A DNA stretch of 14,350 nucleotides from CBIFVZ01 sp966185765 (GCA_966185765.1 CBIFVZ010000089.1:1-14350), one strand, 5' to 3'. Positions 1 to 7,861 are shown, counted from the first letter of the stretch. A program made the numbers and translations. The notes: a model not told the origin generated them from the sequence alone.

Positions 1-97
1 GCTCGGTCCGTCCGAGAAGCCTTAAAACTATGACGACACATTCACCTTGAACCACGGGTTCAAGGGTTACAGCCTGCGGCGGCATCTCGGAGATTCC
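1..97 (+). ncRNA. ssrS: 6S RNA, 3' part (truncated by window edge)
   Basis: The first 97 bases match the 3' half of enterobacterial 6S RNA as I remember it, with only a few substitutions. The perfect stem CCTTGAACC / GGTTCAAGG (45-53 with 57-65) is present, and so is the closing-stem strand ending in CATCTCGGAGATTCC. 6S RNA mimics an open promoter, binds sigma-70 RNA polymerase holoenzyme and lowers transcription in stationary phase. The 5' half, including most of the central bubble, lies outside the window. The fau gene follows 18 bases downstream on the same strand, the conserved ssrS-ygfA arrangement in which the RNA is processed from a common transcript. The 3' end is placed by analogy with E. 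coli and may be off by a few bases. Confidence 0.93.
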
Positions 98-115
98 TCT
101 CTTTCTACTACCACC

Positions 116-718
116 ATGACGCAAGACGCACTTTTCCCTCAGACTCGCCAGCACATTCGCCAGATGGTCCGGCAACGACGCCGCGCACTGAGCGCGCAAG
201 CACAATCACACTACGCACAACAAGCCACAGAACGTGCTCTTGCGTTTCCCCCGGTCGCTCAGGCAAAACACATTGCCGTGTTTCTCTCTTTTGATGGCGA
301 GCTTGACACTACTCCCCTTATCAACGCGCTATGGCGCAACGGCCAGCAGGTTTACCTGCCGGTACTGCACCCGTTCAGCCACGGTAATCTGCTGTTTTTG
401 CATTACACGCCACAGACCCCCATGACGCGCAATGCGCTGAAAATCACTGAGCCACGCCTGGATGTGCGTAACATTCTGCCGCTTGCGCAACTGGATACCC
501 TTATCGTGCCGCTGGTCGCGTTTGACAATACCGGGCAGCGTCTGGGCATGGGCGGCGGCTTTTATGACCGTACATTACAGCACTGGCAGCAGCACGGCTT
601 TACGCCGGTTGGTTACGCCCACGACTGCCAGCAGGTCGAGTCGCTACCCGTTGAATCCTGGGATATTCCATTGCCACAGGTGATTACCCCATCCCGACTC
701 TGGCAGTGGCCGTCCTGA
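116..718 (+). CDS. fau: 5-formyltetrahydrofolate cyclo-ligase
   Basis: A 200-residue cytoplasmic enzyme (also called YgfA). It converts 5-formyl-THF to 5,10-methenyl-THF using ATP and so rescues a dead-end folate. Visible family marks are the basic RQRRRAL stretch (about residues 19-25), VFLSFDGELDT (55-65), LPVLHPF (81-87) and the signature LGMGGGFYDRTL (143-154), with VGYAHDCQ near the C-terminus. I chose the ATG at 116 because it gives a sensible N-terminus and clears the 6S RNA; the open frame runs back to 47, inside ssrS. No Shine-Dalgarno sequence is visible before 116, and a start at 164 (residue 17, MVRQRRR) would give the shorter version often annotated in E. coli. It is probably co-transcribed with ssrS. 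Confidence 0.93.
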   Translation: MTQDALFPQTRQHIRQMVRQRRRALSAQAQSHYAQQATERALAFPPVAQAKHIAVFLSFDGELDTTPLINALWRNGQQVYLPVLHPFSHGNLLFLHYTPQTPMTRNALKITEPRLDVRNILPLAQLDTLIVPLVAFDNTGQRLGMGGGFYDRTLQHWQQHGFTPVGYAHDCQQVESLPVESWDIPLPQVITPSRLWQWPS

Positions 719-766
719 ACCAGCATCAAGCCTCCCATAGACGATTACGTCCACAGACCAGGCAAT

Positions 767-793
767 AAAAAAAAAGCCCCCGCACGCGGAGGC
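767..793 (-). terminator. Rho-independent terminator of serA
   Basis: Read on the minus strand, a GC-rich stem (776-793, arms GCCTCCG and CGGGGGC with one G-U pair, loop CGTG) is followed by an unbroken run of nine T. It lies 27 bases past the serA stop codon and faces the end of fau, which has no obvious terminator of its own. Confidence 0.85.
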
Positions 794-819
794 CTTATCC
801 TGAGCTTGTTCACAGGGGA

Positions 820-2058
820 TTAGTAGAGTAAGCGTGCGCGGATGGTGCCAGGAATTGCTTTCATGGCATCCAGAGCTTTATCGGCAATCTCTTTTTGCGC
901 ATCAATATCGATAACCACGTAGCCCACCTGCGGTGACGTTTGCAGGTACTGAGCGGCAATGTTGACGCCCTGATCGGCGAAGATCTGGTTGATGGCAGTC
1001 AGCACACCCGGGCGGTTTTCATGGATATGCAGCAAACGACTGCTGCTGGCACCGTGCTGTGGCAGGGATACCTCCGGGAAATTCACCGCAGAGAGTGTGG
1101 AACCGTTATCCGAATATTTGCTGAGTTTACCGGCCACTTCAATGCCGATATTTTCCTGTGCTTCCTGAGTCGAGCCGCCGATGTGCGGCGTCAGGATAAC
1201 GTTATCAAATTCGCACAGCGGTGAGCTGAACGGGTCGCTGTTGGTCGCAGGCTCGGTCGGGAACACGTCAATGGCAGCACCAGAGAGGTGCTTACTGGAC
1301 AGCGCGTCACACAGTGCCGGGATATCCACTACCGTACCACGTGAGGCGTTAATCAACAGCGCACCTGGCTTCATCAGCATCAGTTCCTGCTGCCCAATCA
1401 TATTCTTCGTGCTGGCATTTTCCGGCACGTGCAGCGTCACCACATCGCTCATGTTCAGCAAATCGGACAAATGCTGCACCTGGGTTGCGTTACCGAGCGG
1501 CAGTTTGTTCTCAATATCATAGAAATAGACGTGCATTCCCAGCGATTCGGCCAGGATACCGAGCTGAGTACCAATGTGGCCATAGCCAATAATACCGAGC
1601 TTCTTGCCACGCGCTTCATAGCAGCCTACAGCCTGCTTATTCCACACGCCGCGATGCGCTTTAGCATTGGCCTCAGGCACACCGCGCATCAGCAGCAGCA
1701 ACTCGCCAATCACCAGTTCCGCAACAGAACGCGTGTTAGAAAACGGCGCGTTAAATACCGGGATCCCACGTTTAGCCGCCGCGTTTAAATCGACCTGGTT
1801 GGTCCCGATACAAAAACAGCCTACGGCAACCAGCTTTTCAGCCGCTGCGAAGATCTCTTCAGTCAGATGGGTGCGGGAACGGATGCCAATAAAATGCGCA
1901 TCGCGAATGGATGCCTTGAGTTCTTCGTCGTCAAGCGCGCCTTTATGAAACTCAATGTTGGTATAACCTGCCGCGCGCAGATTATCGACGGCCTTCTGGT
2001 GTACGCCTTCAACCAGAAGAAATTTAATCTTGTCTTTCTCCAGTGATACTTTTGCCAT
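820..2058 (-). CDS. serA: D-3-phosphoglycerate dehydrogenase
   Basis: A 412-residue NAD-dependent enzyme that oxidises 3-phosphoglycerate to 3-phosphohydroxypyruvate, the first committed step of serine biosynthesis. The nucleotide-binding motif GIIGYGHIGTQLG spans about residues 155-167. The catalytic R240, E269 and H292 of this family are all present (NASRGT, FPTEPA, LTPHIGGST). The C-terminal ACT domain (about 341-412) keeps the HIHEN motif and N366, corresponding to the serine feedback-binding residues. The linker before the ACT domain (QHGASSSRLL) appears two residues longer than in E. coli, which accounts for 412 against 410 residues. The ATG at 2058 gives the conserved MAKVSLEKDKIKFLL start. 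It is a single gene with its own terminator and a long upstream region. Confidence 0.97.
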   Translation of the reverse strand: MAKVSLEKDKIKFLLVEGVHQKAVDNLRAAGYTNIEFHKGALDDEELKASIRDAHFIGIRSRTHLTEEIFAAAEKLVAVGCFCIGTNQVDLNAAAKRGIPVFNAPFSNTRSVAELVIGELLLLMRGVPEANAKAHRGVWNKQAVGCYEARGKKLGIIGYGHIGTQLGILAESLGMHVYFYDIENKLPLGNATQVQHLSDLLNMSDVVTLHVPENASTKNMIGQQELMLMKPGALLINASRGTVVDIPALCDALSSKHLSGAAIDVFPTEPATNSDPFSSPLCEFDNVILTPHIGGSTQEAQENIGIEVAGKLSKYSDNGSTLSAVNFPEVSLPQHGASSSRLLHIHENRPGVLTAINQIFADQGVNIAAQYLQTSPQVGYVVIDIDAQKEIADKALDAMKAIPGTIRARLLY

Positions 2059-2275
2059 TACCCGACCCTGTTTTATCTGAACTGTCTGAATTGTGCTGTT
2101 GTGTTTGGCATCGCGGCGATAAGCCAGCCTTCTGTCAACATATCAAAATTTACGTCGGCGGCAATATAAACGTTTGCGTCGCGATCCTGAGGAAAATTCA
2201 TGGCACTAAGGAAAGCAGCACAAAACGCCAGTGAGAGATTTAACAGCAGAACATAAAAAGGACGGGTTAAAAATA

Positions 2276-2291
2276 TGTGACAGATGTCACT
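2276..2291. promoter_or_regulatory. CRP-binding site in the serA upstream region
   Basis: The 16 bases TGTGA-CAGATG-TCACT match the CRP half-sites TGTGA-N6-TCACA at 9 of 10 positions. The site lies about 220 bases before the serA start codon, in the 292-base gap between serA and the end of rpiA. E. coli serA is known to respond to Lrp and to cAMP-CRP, so this is probably the distal activator site. The AT-rich stretch from about 2139 to 2290 fits Lrp binding, but I cannot assign individual Lrp sites or a confident -35/-10 pair. Confidence 0.7.
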
Positions 2292-2323
2292 AAATTTAGC
2301 CTCAGAGAATTTTCACTATTTTT

Positions 2324-2341
2324 GGGGCGCCTGTGCGCCCC
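2324..2341. other. GC stem-loop after rpiA
   Basis: A perfect 7-bp stem, GGGGCGC / GCGCCCC with loop CTGT, lies 9 bases past the rpiA stop codon. On the minus (rpiA) strand it is followed by AAAAATAG rather than a T run, so it is not a canonical intrinsic terminator. It could be a 3'-end stabilising hairpin or a weak terminator for rpiA. Confidence 0.55.
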
Positions 2342-2350
2342 AGCATACGA

Positions 2351-3007
2351 TTATTTGATGGTTTTCACGCCATCGGCCGTACCAATCAGCGCTACGTCAG
2401 CGCCACGGCGGGCAAACAGGCCAACGGTCACCACGCCGGGAATAGCGTTGATAGCGTCTTCCAGCGCAACAGGGTCGATGATTTCCAGACCGTGAACGTC
2501 CAGAATCACGTTACCGTTATCGGTTGTCACGCCCTGACGGTATTGCGGGCGACCACCCAGTTTCACAAGCTGACGAGCCACACAGCTGCGCGCCATTGGA
2601 ATCACTTCCACCGGTAGCGGGAAGTTACCGAGAATCGCGACCTGCTTGGACGCATCAGCAATGCAGATAAATTTTTCTGCGACCGAGGCAATGATTTTTT
2701 CACGCGTCAGCGCCGCGCCCCCACCTTTGATCATCTGCATGTTGTCATTAATTTCATCTGCGCCGTCGACGTAAATCCCCAGGCTATCAACGTTATTAAG
2801 GTCAAAGACCGGAATACCCAGCGCCTTAAGTTTTGCCGTGGAGGCATCGGAACTGGACACCGCGCCTTCAATCTGGTCTTTCATGGTGCCGAGTGCGTCG
2901 ATAAAATGCGCCGCCGTCGAGCCGGTTCCCACGCCCACAATAGTACCCGGCTGCACATATTCCAGCGCGGCCCAGCCAACTGCTTTTTTCAGTTCATCCT
3001 GCGTCAT
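2351..3007 (-). CDS. rpiA: Ribose-5-phosphate isomerase A
   Basis: A 218-residue enzyme interconverting ribose 5-phosphate and ribulose 5-phosphate in the non-oxidative pentose phosphate pathway. The phosphate-binding loop GVGTGSTAAHF is near residues 25-35. The catalytic motifs DGADEI (D81, D84) and KGGGAALTREKI (K94, E103) are intact. The ATG at 3007 gives the conserved MTQDELKKAVGWAAL start. The open frame runs a further 55 codons upstream, but that stretch contains the promoter region and looks non-coding. The gene is divergent from argP across 169 bases, the usual enterobacterial layout. The C-terminus (GVKTIK) is one residue shorter than in E. coli as I recall it. Confidence 0.97.
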   Translation of the reverse strand: MTQDELKKAVGWAALEYVQPGTIVGVGTGSTAAHFIDALGTMKDQIEGAVSSSDASTAKLKALGIPVFDLNNVDSLGIYVDGADEINDNMQMIKGGGAALTREKIIASVAEKFICIADASKQVAILGNFPLPVEVIPMARSCVARQLVKLGGRPQYRQGVTTDNGNVILDVHGLEIIDPVALEDAINAIPGVVTVGLFARRGADVALIGTADGVKTIK

Positions 3008-3040
3008 GATTCTTTGCCTGTGGTATGAAATATGCCGCGC

Positions 3041-3046
3041 ATTATA
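3041..3046 (-). promoter_or_regulatory. Probable -10 element of rpiA
   Basis: On the minus strand there is a perfect TATAAT, 33 bases before the rpiA ATG. The hexamer 17 bases further upstream (CCCCCA) is a poor -35, so the promoter may depend on an activator or use different spacing. The call rests on the -10 match and its position alone. Confidence 0.45.
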
Positions 3047-3176
3047 GAGCATGGGGCAAAAAATGGGGGCCAGGTTTGCCGGAATCTCGCCTGCGTCACA
3101 GGGCGCAATTTGCTGGCACACAGGCAAAATTGTGTCATAGTGACGCGCAAGCGATGAAAAGGAGTGCAACATCAGA

Positions 3177-4073
3177 ATGAAACGCCCGGACTACAGAACC
3201 TTACAGGCGCTGGATGCGGTTATCCGCGAGCGCGGCTTTGAACGCGCCGCACAGAAGCTGTGTATCACCCAATCCGCGGTTTCTCAGCGTATTAAGCAGC
3301 TGGAGAATATGTTCGGGCAACCCTTGCTGGTACGCACCGTGCCGCCTCGCCCTACCGAGCAAGGGCAAAAGTTGCTGGCGCTGCTGCGCCAGGTGGAATT
3401 GCTGGAAGACGAGTGGCTGGGTGATGAGCAGACAGGCTCCACGCCGCTGTTGTTATCACTGGCGGTCAACGCCGACAGCCTCGCGACCTGGCTTTTACCC
3501 GCGCTGGCCCCCGTGCTGGCTGACTCACCCATTCGTCTCAACTTGCAGGTTGAGGATGAAACCCGCACTCAGGAGCGCCTGCGCCGCGGCGAAGTGGTGG
3601 GTGCCGTCAGTATCCAGCCTCAACCGCTGCCTAGCTGTCTGGTCGATAAGCTGGGCGCGCTGGATTACCTTTTTGTTGGCTCTAAGGCCTTTGCCGAGCG
3701 CTATTTCCCCAACGGCGTCACCCGTTCTGCACTCCTTAAGGCGCCTGCTGTCGCGTTCGATCACCTTGATGATATGCATCAGGCCTTTTTGCAGCAAAAC
3801 TTCGACTTGTCGCCAGGCAGCGTGCCGTGCCACATCGTCAACTCCTCAGAAGCCTTTGTGCAACTGGCGCGCCAGGGCACAACCTGCTGCATGATCCCGC
3901 ATTTGCAGATTGAGCGTGAGCTGGCAAGCGGTGAGCTTATCGACCTGACGCCAGGCCTGTTCCAGCGTCGGATGCTGTTCTGGCACCGTTTCGCCCCGGA
4001 AAGCCGCATGATGCGCAACGTTACCGACGCGCTGCTGGCTTACGGCCAACAGGTGCTGCGCCAGGACGAATAA
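3177..4073 (+). CDS. argP: LysR-family regulator ArgP (IciA)
   Basis: A 298-residue LysR-type regulator. The N-terminal winged helix-turn-helix (about residues 4-62) contains AAQKLCITQSAVSQRIKQLE, and the rest is the effector domain. The sequence follows E. coli ArgP closely. ArgP activates the arginine exporter gene argO when arginine is bound and is locked in an inactive promoter complex by lysine; it also controls lysine-responsive genes. The ATG at 3177 gives the conserved MKRPDYRTLQALDAV start. The best Shine-Dalgarno (AGGAG, 3160-3164) is 12 bases away, longer than optimal, which may mean weak translation. It is divergent from rpiA, and its known target argO lies about 1.6 kb downstream. 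Confidence 0.96.
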   Translation: MKRPDYRTLQALDAVIRERGFERAAQKLCITQSAVSQRIKQLENMFGQPLLVRTVPPRPTEQGQKLLALLRQVELLEDEWLGDEQTGSTPLLLSLAVNADSLATWLLPALAPVLADSPIRLNLQVEDETRTQERLRRGEVVGAVSIQPQPLPSCLVDKLGALDYLFVGSKAFAERYFPNGVTRSALLKAPAVAFDHLDDMHQAFLQQNFDLSPGSVPCHIVNSSEAFVQLARQGTTCCMIPHLQIERELASGELIDLTPGLFQRRMLFWHRFAPESRMMRNVTDALLAYGQQVLRQDE

Positions 4074-4103
4074 AAAAACCGCCTTATCATTGAAGGCGGT
4101 TTT
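4072..4103. terminator. Bidirectional terminator between argP and yggE
   Basis: A 10-bp stem, AAACCGCCTT (4076-4085) with AAGGCGGTTT (4093-4102), has the 7-base loop ATCATTG. On the plus strand it ends in a short T run, serving argP. On the minus strand it runs into seven T (complement of 4072-4078), serving yggE. The argP TAA stop overlaps the A tract. Confidence 0.88.
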
Positions 4104-4130
4104 ACCAGAATACGTTGCGTATGGTTTTGC

Positions 4131-4919
4131 TTACTGCTGGGTGCTGTCGCTCTGCGCAGGCGCTGGCTTGTGTTCCGGGGCTGGGGCTGGCTGAGCAGCG
4201 TTCTGCCCGCCCGGCTGCAGTTCAAACACCACATCTACCTGGTCATCAAACTGAATAGACTGCTGGTCGTAGGTTTCCTGTGCGGAAACTGGCGCAGCAT
4301 CAGCGGCTTTCATCATGCGCACCATCGGTGCCGGACGGTAGTTGGCAACGTGATAACGAATGCTGTAAACCGGGCCAAGCTTGCTTTTAAAGCCCTGAGC
4401 CAGTTTTTGCGCCTGAGCCGTCGCATCGCTAATCGCTTCCTGACGCGCTTTATCTTTATACTGTTCCGGGTTAGCTACCCCCAGCGTCACCGAGCGGACC
4501 TCATTCAGCCCCGCCTTCAACGCACCATCCAGCAACTCGTTGAGGCTATCGAGTTTGCGCACCGTCACTTCAACAGAGCGTATCGCACGGTAGCCCTTGA
4601 GCTGAGATTTACCGTCTTTCAGATAATCGTATTCCGGCTGAGTGCGCAGGTTGGCTGAGCTGATATCTTTTTTCTCAACACCGCTTTTTTGCAAAAAGGT
4701 CAGATACTGGGCTACACGCTCATCGGCCTGCTTTTTGGCTGAGGCGGCATCTTGTGCCATTACGCTGACCTCAATAGCAACAGTCGCAATATCTGGCACC
4801 GCATCCACACTCGCAGCACCCGATGTCACAATATGCGGCCCGTTCGGCAGCTCGTTTGCCTGCGCGCTAAACGCTCCTAACCCTAATGCTGCGGCCAGCG
4901 CTAAAATTTTAAACTTCAC
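4131..4919 (-). CDS. yggE: Periplasmic SIMPL-domain protein YggE
   Basis: A 262-residue exported protein with a clear signal peptide: VKFK, a hydrophobic stretch LALAAALGLGAF, and a likely cleavage after SAQA (residue 21). The mature part is a SIMPL (DUF541) domain, recognisable from GAASVDAVPDIATVAIEV, KKDISSANLRTQPEYDY and GYRAIRSVEVTVR. E. coli YggE has been linked to lower oxidative stress, but its biochemical role is not established. I chose a GTG start at 4919 because GGAGG lies 8 bases upstream and the signal peptide begins there; the frame extends 27 codons further with no signal-like sequence. The C-terminal tail from about residue 234 is rich in Pro, Ala and Gln and appears longer than in E. 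coli. Confidence 0.93.
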   Translation of the reverse strand: MKFKILALAAALGLGAFSAQANELPNGPHIVTSGAASVDAVPDIATVAIEVSVMAQDAASAKKQADERVAQYLTFLQKSGVEKKDISSANLRTQPEYDYLKDGKSQLKGYRAIRSVEVTVRKLDSLNELLDGALKAGLNEVRSVTLGVANPEQYKDKARQEAISDATAQAQKLAQGFKSKLGPVYSIRYHVANYRPAPMVRMMKAADAAPVSAQETYDQQSIQFDDQVDVVFELQPGGQNAAQPAPAPEHKPAPAQSDSTQQ

Positions 4920-5086
4920 TGTATGACCTCCGTGCTTTTCCACATGATATTCCGGCCTAATGGCACAGATGCACCCATATAAAGCTGTTTGCGGGCGCAA
5001 TGGCGGATTATGTTACCACCCACTAAGGGCAGAGCCTTGCAAAAGCATAGTTCGCTGAAAAATAATGTCTATCAGATTCCGGTGAT

Positions 5087-5722
5087 TCACGACATCAGTC
5101 GTGCGAGGTGTTGCACGCCGTCCTGGGCGAGTCGCAGCGCAATATATATCATCACCACTCCCACGGCCGCATTGATAATACGCTGTGCCAACACCGTGCG
5201 AAGCCGGGGCGCCATCCAGGCTGCCAGTATCGCCAGCCCAAAAAACCACAGGAATGATGCGCTCACGGTGCCGATAGCAAACCAACGCTTCGGCTCGGCT
5301 TCAAGCTGCCCACCAAGACTACCGAGCACCACAAACGTGTCCAGGTAAACGTGCGGATTAAGCCAGGTAACCGCCAGCATGGTGGTGATTATCCGCAGCC
5401 TTCCCTGTTTCATGACTTCATCCTGCGTCAGTGCAATGTCGCGGCTCATGGCTGTGCGTAACGCGCCCCAGCCGTACCACAGCAAAAATCCCACGCCACC
5501 CCAGGTCACCAGCGCCAGCAGCCACGGCGAATGTGCCAGCAGTGCGCTACCGCCAAAAATCCCGGCGCAAATCAGCACCAGATCGCTCACCGCACACAGT
5601 AGCGCTACCATCAAATGATACTGGCGACGAATACCCTGGTTCATAACAAATGCGTTCTGCGGCCCCAGCGGCAGAATCATCGCCGCCCCCAGCATAAGCC
5701 CTTGTAAATAATACGCTAACAC
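5087..5722 (-). CDS. argO: Arginine exporter ArgO (LysE family)
   Basis: A 211-residue inner-membrane protein of the LysE/ArgO family that exports arginine and its toxic analogue canavanine. Hydrophobic helices cover most of the length. Family marks are GAAMILPLGPQNAFVMNQGIRRQ (about residues 12-34), which holds the conserved PLGPQN motif, and LAVTWLNPHVYLDTFVVLGSLGGQ mid-protein. The start is a GTG at 5722 with AAGGAG 9 bases upstream, and it gives the conserved (M)LAYYLQGL N-terminus. Its neighbours yggE and mscS lie on the same strand, but the gaps (167 and 221 bases) and the mscS terminator suggest that it is transcribed alone. Regulation by ArgP, encoded nearby, is expected from E. coli. 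Confidence 0.95.
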   Translation of the reverse strand: MLAYYLQGLMLGAAMILPLGPQNAFVMNQGIRRQYHLMVALLCAVSDLVLICAGIFGGSALLAHSPWLLALVTWGGVGFLLWYGWGALRTAMSRDIALTQDEVMKQGRLRIITTMLAVTWLNPHVYLDTFVVLGSLGGQLEAEPKRWFAIGTVSASFLWFFGLAILAAWMAPRLRTVLAQRIINAAVGVVMIYIALRLAQDGVQHLARLMS

Positions 5723-5827
5723 GCCAACACTCCTTGCTCTTTACGACATACCGCAGAGTGTAGCGAGCCGCTTTCATTAGCGGAAATGGATAATTTTAAT
5801 CAGCTATAAGTGTAACTAATGTCAAGG
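5723..5827 (-). promoter_or_regulatory. argO control region (probable ArgP target)
   Basis: The region immediately upstream of argO holds an AT-rich block (about 5790-5827) resembling the ArgP-bound segment of E. coli argO as I recall it. A small perfect dyad CCGCT-N6-AGCGG (5768-5783) lies closer to the gene. A TACACT hexamer on the minus strand near 5756-5761 could be the -10. ArgP binding is inferred from E. coli knowledge and the preserved argP-argO neighbourhood. Confidence 0.45.
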
Positions 5828-5913
5828 CTGGAGCGTGGTTCAACAATGCAGGATAACCAGCGGATTGTGCTTTCCACCGCGTTTTCCCGGCACGCAGGTA
5901 AATGGCGAGCAAT

Positions 5914-5936
5914 AAAAAGGCCAGCAAGCGCTGGCC
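5914..5936 (-). terminator. Rho-independent terminator of mscS
   Basis: On the minus strand a perfect 7-bp stem GGCCAGC / GCTGGCC (5930-5936 with 5919-5925, loop GCTT) is followed by TTTTTATT. It starts 7 bases past the mscS stop codon. Confidence 0.9.
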
Positions 5937-5943
5937 TCGTTGA

Positions 5944-6798
5944 TTATGAATTTGGCGTTGATTGTGTGACGCGTACGTCCATCTGCGGATACGGAAAGCT
6001 GATGCCTTTCTCATCAAAACTGCGTTTGATGCGCTCAAGCACGTCCCAGTAGACCTCCTGCAGATCGCTACTCTTACTCCAGGCGCGCGCCACATAGTTT
6101 ACAGTAGACGGGCCAAGCTCGTTCAAACGCACGGTGATTTCGCGGTCTTTAAGCACCCGCTCGTCGGCCTGGAGGATGTCTTTAATAGTCTGAATCACTT
6201 CATCGGTGTTGGCATCGTAAGAAACGCCGATAATAAACTCGTTACGGCGCGCCGGTTCACGGGAGAAGTTGATGATATTACCCGCGATGATTTTACCGTT
6301 TGGCACAACAACAATTTTGCCGTCTACGGTACGCAGCGTGGTAGAGAAAATCTGTACGTTAATCACCGTACCGGCTACGCCACCCAAATCGACATATTCG
6401 CCTGAGCGGAACGGGCGGAACGTCACCAGCAGCACGCCAGCTGCCAGGTTTGAGAGCGAGCCTTGCAGCGCCAGACCCACAGCCAGACCGGCGGCACCGA
6501 GCACGGCGATAACCGAGGCCGTCTGTACACCTACACGCCCCAGCGCAGCAATGATGGTAAAAGCGATAATGGCATAACGCACCATCGCAGAGAGAAAGTC
6601 AGCCACCGTACTGTCAATGTGGCGCGCCCGCATCACGCGGTTGGTCATGCCAGAAACAGTACGAGCAATAATCAGGCCAACGATAATGATGGCGATTGCC
6701 GCGACAATATTGACCGCGTAGCTCAGTAACAGTGCCTGGTTGCGCACCAGCCAGTTGCCCGCGTTGTTTATGCTATCGACAACATTTAAATCTTCCAT
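5944..6798 (-). CDS. mscS: Small-conductance mechanosensitive channel MscS
   Basis: A 284-residue inner-membrane channel (older name YggB) that opens under membrane tension to release solutes during hypo-osmotic shock. Three membrane segments are visible at about residues 26-47, 66-88 and 94-128. The third is the pore helix, with GAAGLAVGLALQGSLSNLAAG and the gate leucines L105 and L109 at the same positions as in E. coli. The cytoplasmic beta domain follows (VDLGGVAGTVINVQIFSTTLRT, VVPNGKIIAGNIINFSREP), and a mixed alpha/beta cage domain ends near QMDVRVTQ. The ATG at 6798 has AAGGA 8 bases upstream. In E. coli mscS follows fbaA directly; here the accessory island separates them. Confidence 0.97.
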   Translation of the reverse strand: MEDLNVVDSINNAGNWLVRNQALLLSYAVNIVAAIAIIIVGLIIARTVSGMTNRVMRARHIDSTVADFLSAMVRYAIIAFTIIAALGRVGVQTASVIAVLGAAGLAVGLALQGSLSNLAAGVLLVTFRPFRSGEYVDLGGVAGTVINVQIFSTTLRTVDGKIVVVPNGKIIAGNIINFSREPARRNEFIIGVSYDANTDEVIQTIKDILQADERVLKDREITVRLNELGPSTVNYVARAWSKSSDLQEVYWDVLERIKRSFDEKGISFPYPQMDVRVTQSTPNS

Positions 6799-6928
6799 TC
6801 AATAATCCTTGGTCATGTCAAAAACACAGAAAATGAGACAGTCTTCACGAAAACGACCTGTCAAAGGTAAACAAAAATAGTCGAAGATGCCATTTTTCAA
6901 CATAACTCAAGAGCGGACATGGACAAAA
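6799..6928 (-). promoter_or_regulatory. mscS upstream region, island left boundary
   Basis: These 130 bases lie between the end of the regulator gene and mscS, both on the minus strand. They must contain the native mscS promoter. TTGACA at 6857-6862 (minus strand) is a plausible -35, but the hexamer 17 bases on (CTGTCT) is a poor -10. I see no stem followed by a T run, so the island operon may read through into mscS. No direct repeat or recombination site is evident. Confidence 0.4.
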
Positions 6929-7861
6929 TTAAGCCTCTGCGGGCTTATCGACCATCCTGAGAAAGCCACTGACTAACCCATTTTTCTGCTTAAACACCTC
7001 GGCAATCTCGCTTACCACTTTGCCACTGCCCGCATTCTTCCAGGCAATAGAAAGCGGCGAAGGCTGGCGTGGATTGATGACCTCACGGACCACCAGCGCG
7101 CCAGATTCGACATACGGTCGGCACATTCGCTCCGGTAAAAAACCCACGCCGAGACCGCTTAAATGGCAGGCGAGCTTAGTACTCAGATCCGGCACTTTAA
7201 TCTCCTTTTGCCCGCTCAAAAGCCAGGCAACACGGCGCGTCAGCGTGCGCGAGGTGTCTTCAATATTGATAGCCGGATAACGACGTAGCATGTCATCAGA
7301 CAGAACCGGTGCAGGATGGCGCGCTAAAGGGTGACTCTGTGCTACAACAAATTGCCAACTGATGTCACCCAGCGGCAGTAAAGAGATGTTGTTAGAGAGT
7401 GATTCTGAGCCAGTGACCCCAATCGCTAACTGGAAGTCGTCATATAACAGCGAGTCCCACACGCCCATGTACACCTGGCGGGAAATCTGAAACCGGGTAA
7501 AAGGAAATTGCTGATGCAACCATGTCAGAAGATCCGCTGTGGTCTGCGGCTGATAGAGCAGGTTATTGATGACAATATTCACCTGTCTTTCAACACCTGC
7601 ATTGATTTGCTGAAGCTCATCGGGCATCGCATCCAACCAGTTAAGCCACTGCCTGCAGTGCTCCAGCAGGTGCTGCCCGGCAAGCGTCAGATTGACCGTA
7701 CGGGTGGTACGTAAAAAAAGCTGTGTCCCCACCTGCTCTTCAAGCGTTTTTATACGATAGCTTATCGCTGCGGGGGTTTTGTGTAATGAACTGGCCGCAC
7801 GGGAAAAGCTCTCCGTTTCAGCAACCCGAATAAACGTGCGTATTGTTTCCTGATCGAGCAT
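6929..7861 (-). CDS. allS: AllS-like LysR-family activator
   Basis: A 310-residue LysR-type regulator. The N-terminal helix-turn-helix (about residues 3-62) contains FSRAASSLHKTPAAISYRIKTLEEQ, followed by a long effector domain. Segments such as QQINAGVERQVNIVINNLLY (84-103) and ISRQVYMGVWDSLLY (126-140) match E. coli AllS closely as I remember it. AllS activates the allantoin-responsive allD operon, which includes fdrA-ylbE-ylbF in E. coli, so control of this island is the natural inference; the inducer here is unknown. The ATG at 7861 lies inside the 3' end of ylbF (44-base overlap) with AGGGGG upstream. The HTH needs this start, so the overlap is real. As last gene of the operon it would be autoregulated. 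Confidence 0.88.
   Translation of the reverse strand: MLDQETIRTFIRVAETESFSRAASSLHKTPAAISYRIKTLEEQVGTQLFLRTTRTVNLTLAGQHLLEHCRQWLNWLDAMPDELQQINAGVERQVNIVINNLLYQPQTTADLLTWLHQQFPFTRFQISRQVYMGVWDSLLYDDFQLAIGVTGSESLSNNISLLPLGDISWQFVVAQSHPLARHPAPVLSDDMLRRYPAINIEDTSRTLTRRVAWLLSGQKEIKVPDLSTKLACHLSGLGVGFLPERMCRPYVESGALVVREVINPRQPSPLSIAWKNAGSGKVVSEIAEVFKQKNGLVSGFLRMVDKPAEA

Noticed and set aside
3008..3172. 55-codon N-terminal extension of rpiA
   Set aside because: It would cover the TATAAT promoter element and the divergent spacer; the start at 3007 gives the conserved RpiA N-terminus.
3214..3894. 226-codon plus-strand ORF inside argP
   Set aside because: It is the +1 frame of argP with a Cys/Trp/Arg-rich translation typical of a shifted reading frame.
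6884..6895. Short similarity (GCCATTT) between the mscS-side boundary and the fbaA terminator at 14182-14188, as a possible insertion-site repeat
   Set aside because: Only 7 matching bases in AT-rich sequence; this is expected by chance and there is no recombinase gene nearby.
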